Assembly (NCBI GenBank): GCA_020310875.1
Contig: CM035407.1
Location: 88,377,632 to 88,441,631 of the forward strand
Length of the DNA: 64,000 nucleotides
Direction: 5' to 3'
Origin: Ceratopteris richardii
Taxonomy: Eukaryota; Streptophyta; Polypodiopsida; Polypodiales; Pteridaceae
Below the pieces are notes generated by a model, which worked only from the letters and a program-made list of their open reading frames with translations, searched no databases and was not told the origin of the DNA. How positions within the stretch are numbered: position 1 is the stretch's first letter; the number at the start of each line of letters is the position of its first letter. The translations under genes were made by a program, and so were the position numbers. Of this stretch, positions 32,310 to 44,067 are shown piece by piece.

Positions 32310-32600
32310 AAAGTTGGAATGACATTTCCAAACTCATCTTTCCTATTAGGTAAACTGGTGACCACATACACAGTTCCTTGCTTATCAATATATGAGACCT
32401 CTTCAAATTTGACCACTGGGTGTTCAAGTCCAAAGGGTTGGTCATGGTTTTTGATCTAGACAATAGATCTTCTCAAGGGATCCTCATAGATGCGAGCACC
32501 TACTCAGTTGGTCCTAATGTACTCCAATTGTTTCTTATAGAGACCTTTTGGCATTTGCAAATAGGCGGTGCCTGAACTACCATCACTTTTACATCTTAAA
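32310..32600 (-). mobile_element. Gypsy gag fragment, same family as elements A and B
   Basis: The minus strand encodes VKFEEVSYIDKQGTVYVVTS and RKDEFGNVIP, parallel to element B's VKFENGAYLDKEGTIYVVTS and RTDEFGNVIP, and further up LEYIRTN and ARIYEDPLRRS. At least a fourth copy of this family in the window. Small, broken and isolated. Confidence 0.8.
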
Positions 32601-33105
32601 AGTGTCGAGCAATTGAAATTCAAGCTTCTCTAAATTTACAAGAGGTAGTCTCACCTCTTGTTGATAATAAAAAATTCAAATTTTAGTTTATTTTTAATAT
32701 TGCAAATTTAAAGAGACTTGGGTTCAAGCCACTCCTAATTTACAAGTACAAGGTTTGAACTCAAGGAGCCTCTTCCAAAGTAGATAAAAATATTTATATT
32801 TTTATACATATTAAAATTTATATTTATTGAAGGGTTCCTTATTGTCAGAGTTCCTACCTCATGTCGTCCCACTGTTCAAGTCAATATAAAAAAAAAAAGG
32901 TTTGAATTTACCTAAGAACCTTTTTCAGCTCTTAAATCAATTATAAACCATTAAAAATTAGGAATTTACATTTCAATTTTCTCATTTCTTGATGGACATG
33001 AGATTAAGATTCATTACTAAAAATAATACTCACAATAAGATTGAAGTTCCATATAAGAATTTATGTTCTTTTTGGCTTAGAGTTTTTAAAATTTATATTC
33101 TATAT
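32601..33105. other. AT-rich unassigned DNA
   Basis: No coding pattern or recognised repeat. Confidence 0.4.
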
Positions 33106-33672
33106 TGGAGATGCATTTGATGTTGTTCTCTATCAATAGGCTACTGAATGTTTGATTTACTTACACATAACTTGGCATAGTGTTCACTTTTCGGTCTCTT
33201 AGATGAGTAGGTTTATGCATTGCCTAGGTGTTAAGCATTGGCATGTGATTAAGTGCATCTTTCACTATTTGAATGGTACCTTGCTACTACGATTATTTTA
33301 TTCCAAGGGAGAATTATTACTACTAGATTTACATGCTTTTTTGACTTAGAATAGCCTGGCTGCTATGACACTTGAGAAATTGTTATGTGTGTGTAACTCA
33401 AACCTCTTTTGGTTGATTTGGATGTAGGTCAATCTTTTGGCACCACCATCTTCACTAATAGGCAGCGTGCATTACCCTGTGTTTCATGCTTGCACAAAGC
33501 ACATTGAGGTGCACTATCATTATGTCAGAGAGAGGTTCTCTGATGGAGAGATCAGTTTGACTTATGAGCCCACAAAAGATAATGTTGTAGACATTTTAAC
33601 AAAGGTTCTTCTTAGGGAGAAATTCAAAGCCTTTCCCAAAGCTTTGGGGTTAATTCCTTTTGTGGATTGATC
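33106..33672 (+). mobile_element. Decayed Ty1/copia RT end and RNase H
   Basis: 33110-33300 nearly repeats the copia text at 10429-10600. The frame at 33437-33670 has the RNase H C-terminus: HACTKHIEVHYHYVRE, then LTYEPTKDNVVDILTKVL and a stop shortly before the 3' LTR. Same lineage as the element at 7.4-10.6 kb. Broken; the upstream parts are missing. Confidence 0.85.
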
Positions 33673-33734
33673 TTTTTCCATATAGCTTGGCACTTCGTTA
33701 TACATGAGTGTCAGCTCCTTATTCACTGCATCAA

Positions 33735-34015
33735 TCCTAGGGGGAGTTTTTGATATATTTTGGTAGTTATCTATATGAGCACATTTAGGACCACTAGGGC
33801 ACCTTTTTCCCTTTTTAGGAGGTTTTCCTTATCTTGTCTTATGTATACACCTATAAACCTAATGGGTCACTTATTTTTTGTACATTCACTTGGTGATACA
33901 TTATGTATTTTGTTGTGCTCTAAGCTTCTACTCTCGTGATACATTATGTATTGTGTTGTGCTTCAACATTCTTCTTCTTCATTGTGCTATTTGTGTGCTT
34001 TTACAAACCTCAAAA
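33735..34015 (+). repeat. 3' LTR of the copia fragment
   Basis: A polypurine tract (CTAGGGGGAG near 33735) follows the RNase H stop, and the LTR starts just after it. Inside, a TGATACATTATGTATT stretch is present twice, and the ATTCTTCTTCTTCATTGTG segment is shared with 4.3 kb. The right end is approximate. Confidence 0.65.
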
Positions 34016-35599
34016 TCCAATAGAAAGAGGTGGACCCTCCAACAATAAATATGTAAAGAAAAAATCCAAAGCCTTCGAGTTTTTGATATATTCTAGATAC
34101 TCTACTTGAGTAATCAATCCCAAAAAAGTGTTTGAAGGTGAGGAATTCAATTATAATGTATCATTTGTACAATAGACACATGTGAGTGGTTTCTTTAAAC
34201 TTGCAACCAAATTATTTTACTCCGATTGATTCTAAACATATCTTTCTAGAGATGGCTTGCAATCACTTCTAGTAATTATTGTGGGTCCAAATCATTAAAG
34301 ATATAGAAATAATAATAAGAAAAAAGCCCATACATTAAATTGAGCATATGCATGATGATTGCATACCTTTATGTAAATACAATTCCTACTTTGATCAGTT
34401 TTTTTTTATATTCGAATGTTGATCAAGAAAAAAGTGTGCATTGTTTTGATGTCTCACAAACCTTGTACATAATTATAGAGAATTTTTCAACTTATTTTCC
34501 TTTATATAAATTATTTTTTTTGGGTAGAAATTTTATTTCATAAAAACTCATTAAACACCAAGAATAACGCTTCCAAGACATACGATTTATTTCATTAGAT
34601 GAAAAACTTGAACATGTTATGGAATTTTCATTTAGATTTTCAATTAAAAAAGAAATCCAACAAGTGCCACAAGAAACATGTAGTTTAATAATGGTGCTTC
34701 TAAATTCAATTGATGAGTATGTCTTAATATCTAAATTTATGAAAGAAAGTTCATTGCATGAGGCCAAATTACAAAAAAATTGATAAGATAATTAATTCCA
34801 TAGCTAAAATTTTGCCCCAAAGAAGTGATGGAAACTTTAATCAAGTTGCTAAAGCCACATTTTGCAAGATAAAAAAAAGACTTAGGGCATACATTTACAA
34901 ATGAGATAGTCAAACAAGTGAAAATAGGAAGAGATGAAATGTTTCTATTACCTATTTAGAGGCAAAATGTTGAGAGGTTAATTAAAAACATAATGTACTT
35001 TTACATTCTATCTTCATGAGATAGGCTATGTTGACCGTAACCTAGTTCCACCTAGAGAGATTGGTTAAGGAGAACATGAACACATGGATTCAAGATACAT
35101 CATCAACTACATATCCCAATAGATGATTCATAGTATCGAAAGATGATCAAAACTTAAGATTTATTCAAGGTTTCAATCGTGGTAGTAAAGCACAATTTGA
35201 AATGTAGAGACAGGACCTAGAGTGGATGTGTTCATAGAAGAACTTTCTAGGCACGCTATCTATTAGATGTGTGATCTTTATTAAGGATATGAATAGTTTT
35301 ATCTTGCATTTGAAAGTGGGAATATAACAAGAATGAAAACTCATTTAATCTTAGTACATATGTGCATTTTGGCACAAAGAGCTATAAACTTACTAGCACA
35401 TTTGATGAATGATATGAACATGCTCTTACATGAATTGATTCCAAATGTGAATATATCCTCTATAGATGCTATCTCAATGAAAGGTGTGAAGAAAAGTTCA
35501 AAGAGAAAACTTCATAATCCTCAAGATATAGGAAATTTATTAATGGTCATATCTCTGATTATTAGTTTATTTTTCATGGTTTTGAAGATGTTGGTTTAA
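34016..35599. other. AT-rich stretch, no feature recognised
   Basis: It could include the upstream, fully decayed part of the gypsy element that becomes readable at 35.6 kb. Short frames at 34340-34543 and 35333-35599 have no recognisable motif. Confidence 0.35.
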
Positions 35600-37680
35600 C
35601 ATTTTCACTTCAAAATTTAGTTTTTGGTTTCGATGAAGTATGTATAGTTTGATATTTTTGTGACCACTATGTTAGAAGGCCACCTAAATTTGATGCCATA
35701 ATCAAGATTCTAGAAATTTGTAGCAATGTGAGTGAGGTGAGAAGGTGTTTAGGAGTTTTTCTTTTCTATGCCATTTAGACACTTCACTTTGCACATGTTG
35801 CCAATTGTCTCTATGGTTTTCTTAGGGGAAAAAAATATTTGGACTATAAAACATTCAAAGACCGTACATAAATTTAAATAGTTGCAATTGAAACGTCTAT
35901 CTTGAAATAAGCTTATTATTCAAGAAACAAGCTTATAATTTTGATGCTTGATACTAGTATCATAGGAATAAGTTGGGTCATAGGTCACGATGGTGATAAG
36001 GGAAAGATATCAAATTCGATTTGGAGCGAAAATTTTACATGCAATTTAAAGAAAATTTTCACAAGTAAAACGAGAGTGAAGAGCTTTGGGGTTTAGTTAC
36101 TGCTTTGAAAACTAACAAGAAATAATTCATTGGAGCCAATGCAATAGTCGAGATTGGTTTTTTTACATTAATTGGGATGGTTTCCAATTATTTGCCTCCT
36201 AATATTGCTATGCTTAGGTGAATATCGTATATTAAATTTATTATTCTAGCATTAGTTCATATTTATTATAAATCCAATATTAGTTTTGGTATGCTATCTA
36301 GAGAAAAACATGAAAATGATCTTGAGAATAACAAAAATGATTATAAATAAACTAAAATTTAATCCACATTCCTTTGAATACAAAAATTTTAAAGATGGAA
36401 AATATGAAAGAGATTGTAAAGATATAGGGAAATATCTAAGTACATTAGAGACATCCCCTAGTTGGTCAAAACCATTAAGCAATCTTATACTTTTTTCCTA
36501 GAAGATGAGCTTACTTGGAGATATTTTAGGAGGAAAATAAAAATCCCAAAAAGGATACTTGGAAAAAGAAATCTTCAGTTTTAAAAATTATGTAAGATAT
36601 GCATGATATGTTATGGGGAAAATTTAAAGGGTTCATAGAAACATATGAAAAGATTAGAAAAAAGTATTGCTGGTCAGGAATGTATGTGAATGTAAGAGAC
36701 TATGTGAATACATGTTCACTATGCCAATTACATTCATATGTTAAACATGGAGATCCATTACATCCTATATATCCTCCTTTTATTAAACACATGTGGGTAG
36801 TAGATCTTGAAACTATGCCCATAGTAATAAGTAAGATGAGAAATATTGTACTTTCAAGAGACGATTTTACAAACCATATAGAATGTCAAGCACTATAATC
36901 GAACACCACATAAGTTTTTTGTAAATTCCTACTTGAAGATGTTATTTGTTGATTTGGATACATAGAGAAAGTAATTGATTAACAAGAAGAATTAGATGCA
37001 AAAGAGGTCAAGGATTTCTTCGCATGTGATGGGATTCATTTGTCACTCATGACTCCTTATAACCCTGAGGCTAATGGAAAAATAAGACGAGGTCACCCAC
37101 CAATTGTCAAAGCGACCTCTAAACTTGTAATGAGACATTAAATAATGGCCTAAGTTTGTACCTTTTGCATTATGGGATCATAGAATAACTTGCACTAGCA
37201 CCAAATGATACATGCTTATTGAATTAATGTATTGTCAAAAACTAGTACTTCTTGTCCACATTGAGATACCTACATGGCCTACTTTACTCTACAACAACAA
37301 TCTTTCCACTAATGAATTATTTTTTGTTAGGTGTTAAGCCACTGGAATGATAATCTTTCTACTCATGATTTATTTTGCTTTTTACTTTATGTATTTTGCT
37401 TTTTGTTTGAAGATGTTGTAAACTTGAAAGAATCGAGACTAAAAAATGATTGGGTTTTTGTCTAAGACGATACTTTTCATTCCTAGTATGGTGCAAGGAA
37501 GAAGTTGAGACGTAGGTGGTTCAGTCATTACATTGTTTTGAAAATGCATGAAAATGAAGTATATGCTATAAGAGAGTTAGATGGAACACCACAAAAAAAT
37601 TGATTGTAGGAAAAAGAGTTAAGTTTTTCAAAACAAGGAATGAAGAAGAGTAATTGATGGATAAAGATGATATATCTTGA
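35600..37680 (+). mobile_element. Decayed Ty3/gypsy RT end, RNase H and integrase of an unusual lineage
   Basis: 35.70-35.87 kb reads like the RT C-terminus (SNVSEVRRCLGVF). RNase H-like text follows at 35.94-36.2 kb (LMLDTSIIGISWVIGHDGDK). The integrase zinc finger and core are in the frame at 36599-36898 (KIRKKYCWSGMYVNVRDYVN, CSLCQLHSYVKHG, HMWVVDLETMP). The core continues near 37.0 kb (EELDAKEVKDFF, YNPEANGKIRRGHPPIVKA) and 37.15 kb (WPKFVPFALWDHR). The C-terminal part is at 37.5-37.6 kb (RELDGTPQK). The wording differs from the common plant integrases (for example 60.6-61.1 kb). Many breaks and no LTR seen, so old. Confidence 0.75.
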
Positions 37681-39299
37681 TCAAGTGATTTTTGATTCCT
37701 TATGTTTATTTTTTTCGATTCTTTCCATTGCATTTCATGTTTTAGATTAATTTAAACTTAATAATCTAGCGAAAGATGATCTCAAACTACAAAAGTGAAA
37801 ACTATAGTAGTGAATATACTTAAATGTTTTGTTTAAAATGGTTAGAAGTGAAGATCAAAGCATAGATAGGGCGATTTACATTGGACCCACTGGCCGGGTG
37901 GTCAAAGTCACAAACCGACGTCGGTTTCGCATAGGGCTAGTAGTGTGTGTGTCGCGCGCTGCGTTGGGTTGGTTGATGGGTAGAACAAACTTGATCCGAT
38001 GGTCGAGTCCACGAGTCACATCCAACTTCAGCGTAGGTCGGCTTGTGTGAGTAAAAATAAATAAATAAATAAAGAAATAGAGAAAAAAAATAAAAAGAAA
38101 ATTTCTCGCTCGAGGGGAGACAAAAGAGAGGCGAGAGAGCATGATGCTCGGATGGGAATGTGTGTATGTGTTGCGGGGATCTAGGAATGTGTGGACTCCT
38201 GATGAGGCATGTCGAATCGACACTTGAGCGGCTAGGGTTTTGGCTCCGACCTGTCTTTGGAAGACTTGGACTCAAGGGATCCAAGCGTGCTAATGACTTT
38301 GTTCGTTTGCGAACTCTTGGGAGGTGCTAATTTTGGTTCTTAGGTTGTGCAACTACTTGCAATGTCCTGAAGCATGTCCACAATGAGCAATCTTGTCGGA
38401 GTGAGCTCGTGTTAGGCTTGAGTGGTCTTTACCGCGTGTCCATCAATGCAGGAGGTGTGGTAGTGACCTAGCATGGAATTTAGTTGAAAAGCAAAAAAAA
38501 AAGCAAAGAGTCAATGAAAAGGAAAGCAGGTAGTGGAAACCCTAGGTAGAAGGGGAATGAAAAATCGACGAGAGAACTCGGTTAGACATGAGAAAAAGGA
38601 ATCAGGAATGGGATCATGTGGTTGGGAAGAGTATCAAAAACAGAAGTGGGGAATGGTTTTTGATTATATATGGTGTGTGTGGAAAGTGTGTTCAGTATGC
38701 ATGTGGAATAGAGATTCGTGACGTGTTGAACGAATAGTCGAGAAGAGTGACGAGAGGGAATGTGGACATGTCTTCTCTTCGCATGTATATTGTGTGTGAC
38801 GAGCTTGCATGTGTGATGTGAGTGATGTGTGTGTGCTTTCCATTCTGACGTTATGTTTGATGAACAAAGTGGTCTAACATGTTTTGATGAGTTGTAGACA
38901 GTTGGACATGGTGGTGAAGATGCGAGAAGATGGACAAAGATGGTAAGTGAAATGATTGGATTTTGGTACTAACCGATGATTGTATGAGGGTGATCAGGTG
39001 CTACATTGAGGAAGAAGAGAATAAACATGCAAGGTAAAGATTTGTATTTGATTGAGTGATGAACACATTTTGGATGATTTGAGTGGAGGAACATATTTGG
39101 CTCGTCGGGGACGACTTTGGGAGCAGAAAAGGGGAGTATGTTAGCTTATGAAACAGTTGATTTTTATGCACTAATGTGTTTCTATTTGGCAGAAGAATAT
39201 GTTTGATTGCAGAAGAATGATTAGATGATTGATGGGAAGTCTTTGGAGGTTACACGACGACTTCTTGGTCATAGAGGAATGCTATCAAGGGAGGCAATA

Positions 39300-39560
39300 C
39301 TCAGAGACATGGCTTTTTGTTATGGTGGTTACCACAGTCTGAAGGCCTATGCAAGTACAAGAACCATATCAAAAGGATAGGAGATACATGATGAAATAAT
39401 CAAGATAGGCCTAGAAAAAGAGCCCTAATTGGCAACACTTTGGTGCATATGCTGAACATTGCACTAGAGCAGCTTTTGAAGGGTTTTAAGTTCATATTGC
39501 AGAGTGTGTTTAACAAACTTGAAGCCCGAAGCATTGTTTCTTGGAACACTTCAATTAGAA
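39300..39560 (+). pseudogene. PPR (pentatricopeptide repeat) gene fragment captured in the 5' LTR
   Basis: Plus-strand text reads SLKAYASTRTISKG, EIHDEIIKIGLEK, IGNTLVHM and VFNKLEARSIVSWNT in the right order and spacing for two adjacent PPR motifs of a PLS-type plant protein (usual form: LKAC...L..GK-IH..I.K.GLE, GN-LV-MY-KCG, A-KVFD-M--R-VVSWN). Such proteins bind organellar RNA and direct editing or splicing. Only about 80 residues' worth is present and it is broken and split between frames, so it is a captured relic, not a gene. The same fragment lies in the sister LTR. Confidence 0.72.
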
Positions 39561-39930
39561 CTGTTCCCACAATCAACAACATTGCGAGTCTTTGGTTCTT
39601 CGTTTGTTTCTTTCTATCATTGCTACGGGTATATTGGAGATGCGATGGAGTGGTGTCAGCATTGAATAATGGTTGAGGAATGAGCAATTTCGGGTGATTA
39701 TAGGTGTTTCAACCATTTCTTCATTCTGTTCCCAAAGGCTGGCCGTTTTTGTGTCAGAAGGAAAAAACAAAGATGGGCTGCTTTCCGTTTTGTGTGCAGA
39801 GAGGAGGAAGTTTTTTTTTGCTACAAAGATTGTGTGGTTTCGGAAGCGATTGGGATTTTATCTCGTGCGGTAGCAAAAAGGGCTCTCTCTCTCTCTCTCT
39901 CTTTTTGGCTGGGCAAGGGGTCGTCTTCGG

Positions 39931-39956
39931 GGGGGGGGGGGGGGGGGGGAGGGGGC
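39931..39956 (+). repeat. Homopolymeric G run
   Basis: About 19 consecutive G, one A, then five G. The sister LTR has only a CGGGGGCCC at the matching place (about 46160), so the run grew or shrank after insertion. Confidence 0.9.
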
Positions 39957-40128
39957 TTTTTATCTTCCACAGCATGAAAGAAGGGTTCTCTCTCTTTTTC
40001 ATTTTTTTGTGGTGTCTGTGCAGGAGACAGGGAGGAAGAGAGCAGAGGAGAATAGGGGATTCGGGCTGAAACCACTTGACTGAGGTCTTCGGGGGAATTT
40101 GTTGTCTCCATATTAGGGAGGTCCGGCT

Positions 40129-40425
40129 TTGGAAGCGGGGGCTCTGACCTTGGATCGTGAGGAAACAAGAGGGCAAAAGCATAGAGCCCAGGGAGTTTAT
40201 ATATCAGACAACCTGGTCCATCCGAATAACCATTGTTGTGAAAGAGAGAGTGGATTGCCCTGTGCGGAAAAGGGAAATAGGCTAACTGGGCTTTCCTCTT
40301 GGAATGTCTATGAAAGCGAGCTTCCATCTCAGTGCATGCAGCAGGCTTGCAACCTGCTATACTGTAGATTCAGATGTGCTTTGTCTTCTTGCCCAGTGAG
40401 TCATGTGTTGGAACATGAAGTTTAA
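40129..40425 (+). CDS. Short open frame kept in both LTRs, function unknown
   Basis: 98 residues, with QGVYISDNLVHPNNHCCERE and SQCMQQACNLLYCRFRCALS. The sister LTR has the corresponding 91-residue frame at 46364-46639 with few substitutions. It is cysteine-rich towards the C-terminus. I do not recognise a family, and it may be chance openness or another captured host fragment. Confidence 0.3.
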   Translation: MEAGALTLDREETRGQKHRAQGVYISDNLVHPNNHCCERESGLPCAEKGNRLTGLSSWNVYESELPSQCMQQACNLLYCRFRCALSSCPVSHVLEHEV

Positions 40426-41750
40426 AACAGAAAGCTTATCCGTGAGCATAACGGAGGTTCAGATGATTATATGAGCATCTATGTTGGCTGATTGGGGACC
40501 TTGGAGGACACACAACTTTCCACTAAAGTTGATAGGGAGGGTCTGGAGAGAGCAAGGAAAATCAGGGCCGCCCTTTTAAGAGCAGAAAGGGGAATTTTGG
40601 GTGCTCGTCCTATGCGCAGAAATTAGGGTGGTCCTCTTCATTGAGGAATGGTCTCAACGAGGGTTTCATGTTGAGCTTCAATGCTAATTTCATAACAAGT
40701 GTTGAACCTGATTTTAGAAGAGGAAAGCTGAAGTGTTGAGGAGGTTGAAGGACGCATTCACTAGAGGAGGACAACCGGGCTTCACTAGAACAACATGTCT
40801 TCAACGTTAAGGGAATTCGGATGACATAGGTGCACAATTGAAAGCAAGGAATACACACATAATGACATGGAAGGAGACTTGGCGACGGCCCAACATGGGG
40901 ATGTAGTGGGAGGAAGATTGCAAGCAATTCAAGAACTAAAGCACAAGCCCAAGGGACTGTTGATGTGATGGTTGAATGCCTTAGGTGCATTCTCCTTGTG
41001 ATAATTTCTTAATAGACTTCAATTACCCCTCCGTCTCTTCTTAGCATATGAGGATCTACGATATGTTGCAAGCATAACGCCTTTGTGGATTTCTTGTAGT
41101 AGAACTTTTTAAGACCTTGATCATGGAATGTAATTTATCCACTGTCTCTTCATCGTTTGCGTTTGAGTTCATTCCTTGGTGATCCCCATAAGTACTCTAA
41201 GAGTGCATTAGGATTTTGAAGTGACATGTAATCTTCGACTTTGTCAAAGCTCGTTCCTTAACAGTGGTAGTGCTGAAATGAAATTGTCTATGTAGTACAA
41301 TATTCGCCCTCATGTGCTCAGCTTTCATGGGATTCAACTCCACAAACACACAAAATAAAGAAAGGGACACTCCCACGTATAAATCATAGAGAGGGAGTGT
41401 AATAGTAATGGCTGCGATGGAGTTCTAGATATTATCGAAAAAATAACACTTGTCATTGTGTAATTTCATCTGCATGCTCTTACTAGATGCTAGGCCGAGG
41501 GAGTAAAAATTCCAAGTAAGAATGGGAGTAGGTGTCTATGTGAATGAGCTTCTAGTTGAGATGTTGTGTGTGAGTTTGAGTGTTTGAAGACCTGGATGTC
41601 ATTTTACTTTGTGTTTGGAGTCAGTTAGTGAGCAATCTTGTTTGTGTGTTGACCCAGTGTGGGTGGTCCATGCCTTCATATATGGGAGTGAGTACGTGGT
41701 CATGTATGTGTAAATGAGCGAGTGTGTGGGTTTGGAATATGTGTGTGTAT

Positions 41751-41776
<26 letters not shown>
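41751..41776 (+). repeat. (GA)13 microsatellite in the 5' LTR
   Basis: 26 bp, between GTGTGTGTAT and AGAGGAGAGAGGGTG. Orthologous to the 234-bp tract in the other LTR. Confidence 0.97.
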
Positions 41777-41781
<5 letters not shown>

Positions 41782-42142
41782 AGAGAGGGTGTGTGTGAGT
41801 GCATGCGTGTTCGGGGTAGGTGCGTGAGAGAGTGATAGAGTAAGCGAGAGAGGGAAAGTGCGAGAAAGTAAGTACATGTGGGTATGGATAGATGCGTGCA
41901 ATTATGTGTGAGTTTATAGATGAGTATATGGAAGGGGTGTGCATGACACGGAGAGGAATGGTATGAACCAGTGAAAGAAAAGGAGTGCGAGCGGGAGGTA
42001 TATGAGCTAGTGCATAGACAAAGGAAGTATCAATCGAGAGATAATTGTGGGCTCCAAGTAATCCAAGTGGACCAATTCCAAGGGATTTGAGCAAAATAAA
42101 GGCTTGTATAATCATATTTCACTTGGGCGTTAGGACTCTTCA

Positions 42143-42162
42143 TTTGGCGATCCTACTGGGGA
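42143..42162 (+). other. Primer-binding-site-like sequence after the 5' LTR
   Basis: TTTGGCGATCCTACTGGGGA directly follows the LTR end. It resembles the GGCGACTCTGCTGGGGA type found after LTRs of several plant gypsy elements, suggesting the element is mobilised by a gypsy partner. Confidence 0.65.
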
Positions 42163-42283
42163 GTTGTCTTGGCACTCCTCCTAGAGTCGTGTCACGAGTA
42201 CGCTCGGTGTCACAAGTACACTCCTCCTAGAGTCGTGGCACAACCCGTCGGCCCAGATTGGGTGTGTTGGCCTAAGTAGAAAG

Positions 42284-43704
42284 ATGTCGCAAAGTCCGCA
42301 AGTCGAGGAATTTCAAAAGGTCGGCCTGAGGTTGATGAACTCCAAATGGACTAGAAGTCGAAGCGGGTTTGGACACCCAATGAGAAATCATGCATATGAA
42401 TGTTGTTGGGTTGGTCCAATCTCGAATTACATTCGGTGTTGGTGTTGCGAGAAGATGGGGCACATCGCAAAATTTTGCCCTCGTGTGTCTAGTCCGTTGG
42501 ACTTTGTTCCCGCATGCACGGATTGTGGAAAGAAAAGGTTATGCGAGCACGTGTGTCGTGCAAAGGTCAAAGAGGTCTTGGCAAAAGAGGTTAGTACGTC
42601 CCTTGTGACTTTCTTTGTGGACGCCGAAGATAACGAGAGTTCGCTGGCAAACATAAAACGTCAATTGGAATGTCTTCGTGAAGAGCGCGATAGTGAGAGG
42701 GTCAAGTTGGAAACATTGGAGAAAAATCAGGCAAAGATAGAAGAGGTTGTAGACAGATGGGAGGACCAATTCCGAGTGGTGGCAGATATAAGCAGAGTGT
42801 TGAAAGTGGAAAATGAGAACCTGAGAGGACAAGTCCAGTTGCTTGAGAGTGAAAAAGTGGCTAGGAAGAGGAACACCATGAGAAAGGAGGTCTTGGACCT
42901 TAGAACCGGCTTGATGATAGCCAATTGCCATGGAGTTTTGATTGAAGAAGAGCCCTCATGAGACAATGATGACTTAGCACAGAGAGTCGACCAAATAGAA
43001 AAGGAAATCGAGAAACTGCGAGAGATGACTGGTATATATGATGACCAAGTGGGTAAGGTAGCGAAAGAGTTCCACTTGGAGTTAGAAGGGATGCAGCGTG
43101 CTCAAGCAGAGAGTGATGAGAAAGTGAGACGGGTAGAGAAAGAAAATGCAAGACTGAGTAGCAAGCTCCGTAGATGCATGAGTCGGAAAGACGACGAGAC
43201 CCGAGAATGGGTAGAGGATCCAAAAGTGGGTAGAATAGAGGAAGAGCTGAAAGCAATGTTGGACAAGTTAGAGGCGATAGGAATGAGCTAGAAAAGGCGA
43301 AGGAGTTGTCAAAAAAAGTGGATGAGCTAGAAGTAGAAAATATGAGTAGAATCTGGGAGGAGAGGTTGATTCGAGAAGAGGCTGAAAAGTTGTCTGGCCA
43401 AGTCGAGAGGAGGGAGGAGATTCCCCTCAAAATAGAAAGGAAGAAGAGTCATTTAGAAGAGGAGAGGAAGAAAATGTGGGTTTGGTTGCATCAAGTGGAT
43501 GATGAGATTTTTCGACTCCAAGGAAGTGATGAGCGAAACGAAGAAGGGATAAGGGACTTAGCTGCGAAGCTTGAGGCAGTAAGAGGTGTAGTAATGGACG
43601 GTGGCCTTCCAGATAGTATCGCCTGGCTAGAGGACAATATCAACAAGCTGTCAAGTCATGTGGAATCTCTGCGAGGTAGAGGTTGGAGATCAAAAAGGAA
43701 TTGA
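42284..43704 (+). CDS. Gag-like protein with CCHC zinc knuckle and long coiled coil
   Basis: About 1.4 kb of plus-strand coding text in roughly three frames. The first (225 residues) has a canonical CX2CX4HX4C knuckle, CWCCEKMGHIAKFC at about residues 52-65, then a second Cys cluster CTDCGKKRLCEHVC at about 79-92. From about residue 120 it becomes a strongly charged heptad-like coiled coil (ANIKRQLECLREERDSERVK, VLKVENENLRGQVQLLESEK). The later frames (43025-43291, 43306-43704) continue in the same helical, Glu/Lys/Arg-rich style. It is the only protein of this element. The likely role is nucleic-acid binding and self-assembly as a gag. Broken copy. Confidence 0.7.
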
Positions 43705-44036
43705 TGAGGCGATGGATGTTGGTAGGGGTGGCTTAGGTCTGATTAGGGTTTTCTTTATCAGGATTGCAAATAGGAGATGTGAGGACGGATGGATTGAGTG
43801 TGTTGTGCGCTTAGGAACTAAAGTGACACTTTTTGAGGTTTCAGGTTGATGAGGTGGTTAGTATGTGCGGGTTTTGCGAGGATGGGTTGACCATGGCATT
43901 AGTGGTCGGATTTTGGCTTGAGTAGCGGTAGAGAGGAGATGTGTCTCATCAAGATGTCCACGAGGGGATATATGTATGTGCGTCATGATTGGGATGGTTG
44001 GGAAAAAGCTCTTTCTTTTGTCTCCTAATTCTCGAG
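43705..44036 (+). other. Internal non-coding DNA of the gag-only element
   Basis: Nothing recognised between the gag-like frames and the purine tract. Confidence 0.5.
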
Positions 44037-44067
44037 ATCTTGAAAAAAAAAGAAAAGAAAAAAGAAA
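44037..44067 (+). other. Polypurine tract upstream of the 3' LTR
   Basis: A run of A and G only (GAAAAAAAAAGAAAAGAAAA and on) about 60 bp before the place where the LTR alignment begins. It would prime plus-strand synthesis. The gap suggests that the true LTR start may lie nearer to it than 44126. Confidence 0.55.

Larger units (their letters stand above)
37882..42142 (+). repeat. 5' long terminal repeat of the gag-only element
   Basis: 4,261 bp, starting near TGGACCCACTGGCCGGGTGG and ending GGACTCTTCA. It includes a TAAATAAATAAATAAA tract near 38060, a PPR gene fragment (39.3-39.6 kb), a G-run near 39931-39950, a short frame also present in the sister LTR (40129-40425), and a 26-bp GA tract at 41751. 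Confidence 0.85.

Noticed and set aside
39821-40327. 168-residue minus-strand frame in the long LTR
   Set aside because: It runs through a G/C homopolymer and a CT microsatellite; the frame in the sister LTR differs in extent and no motif is recognised.
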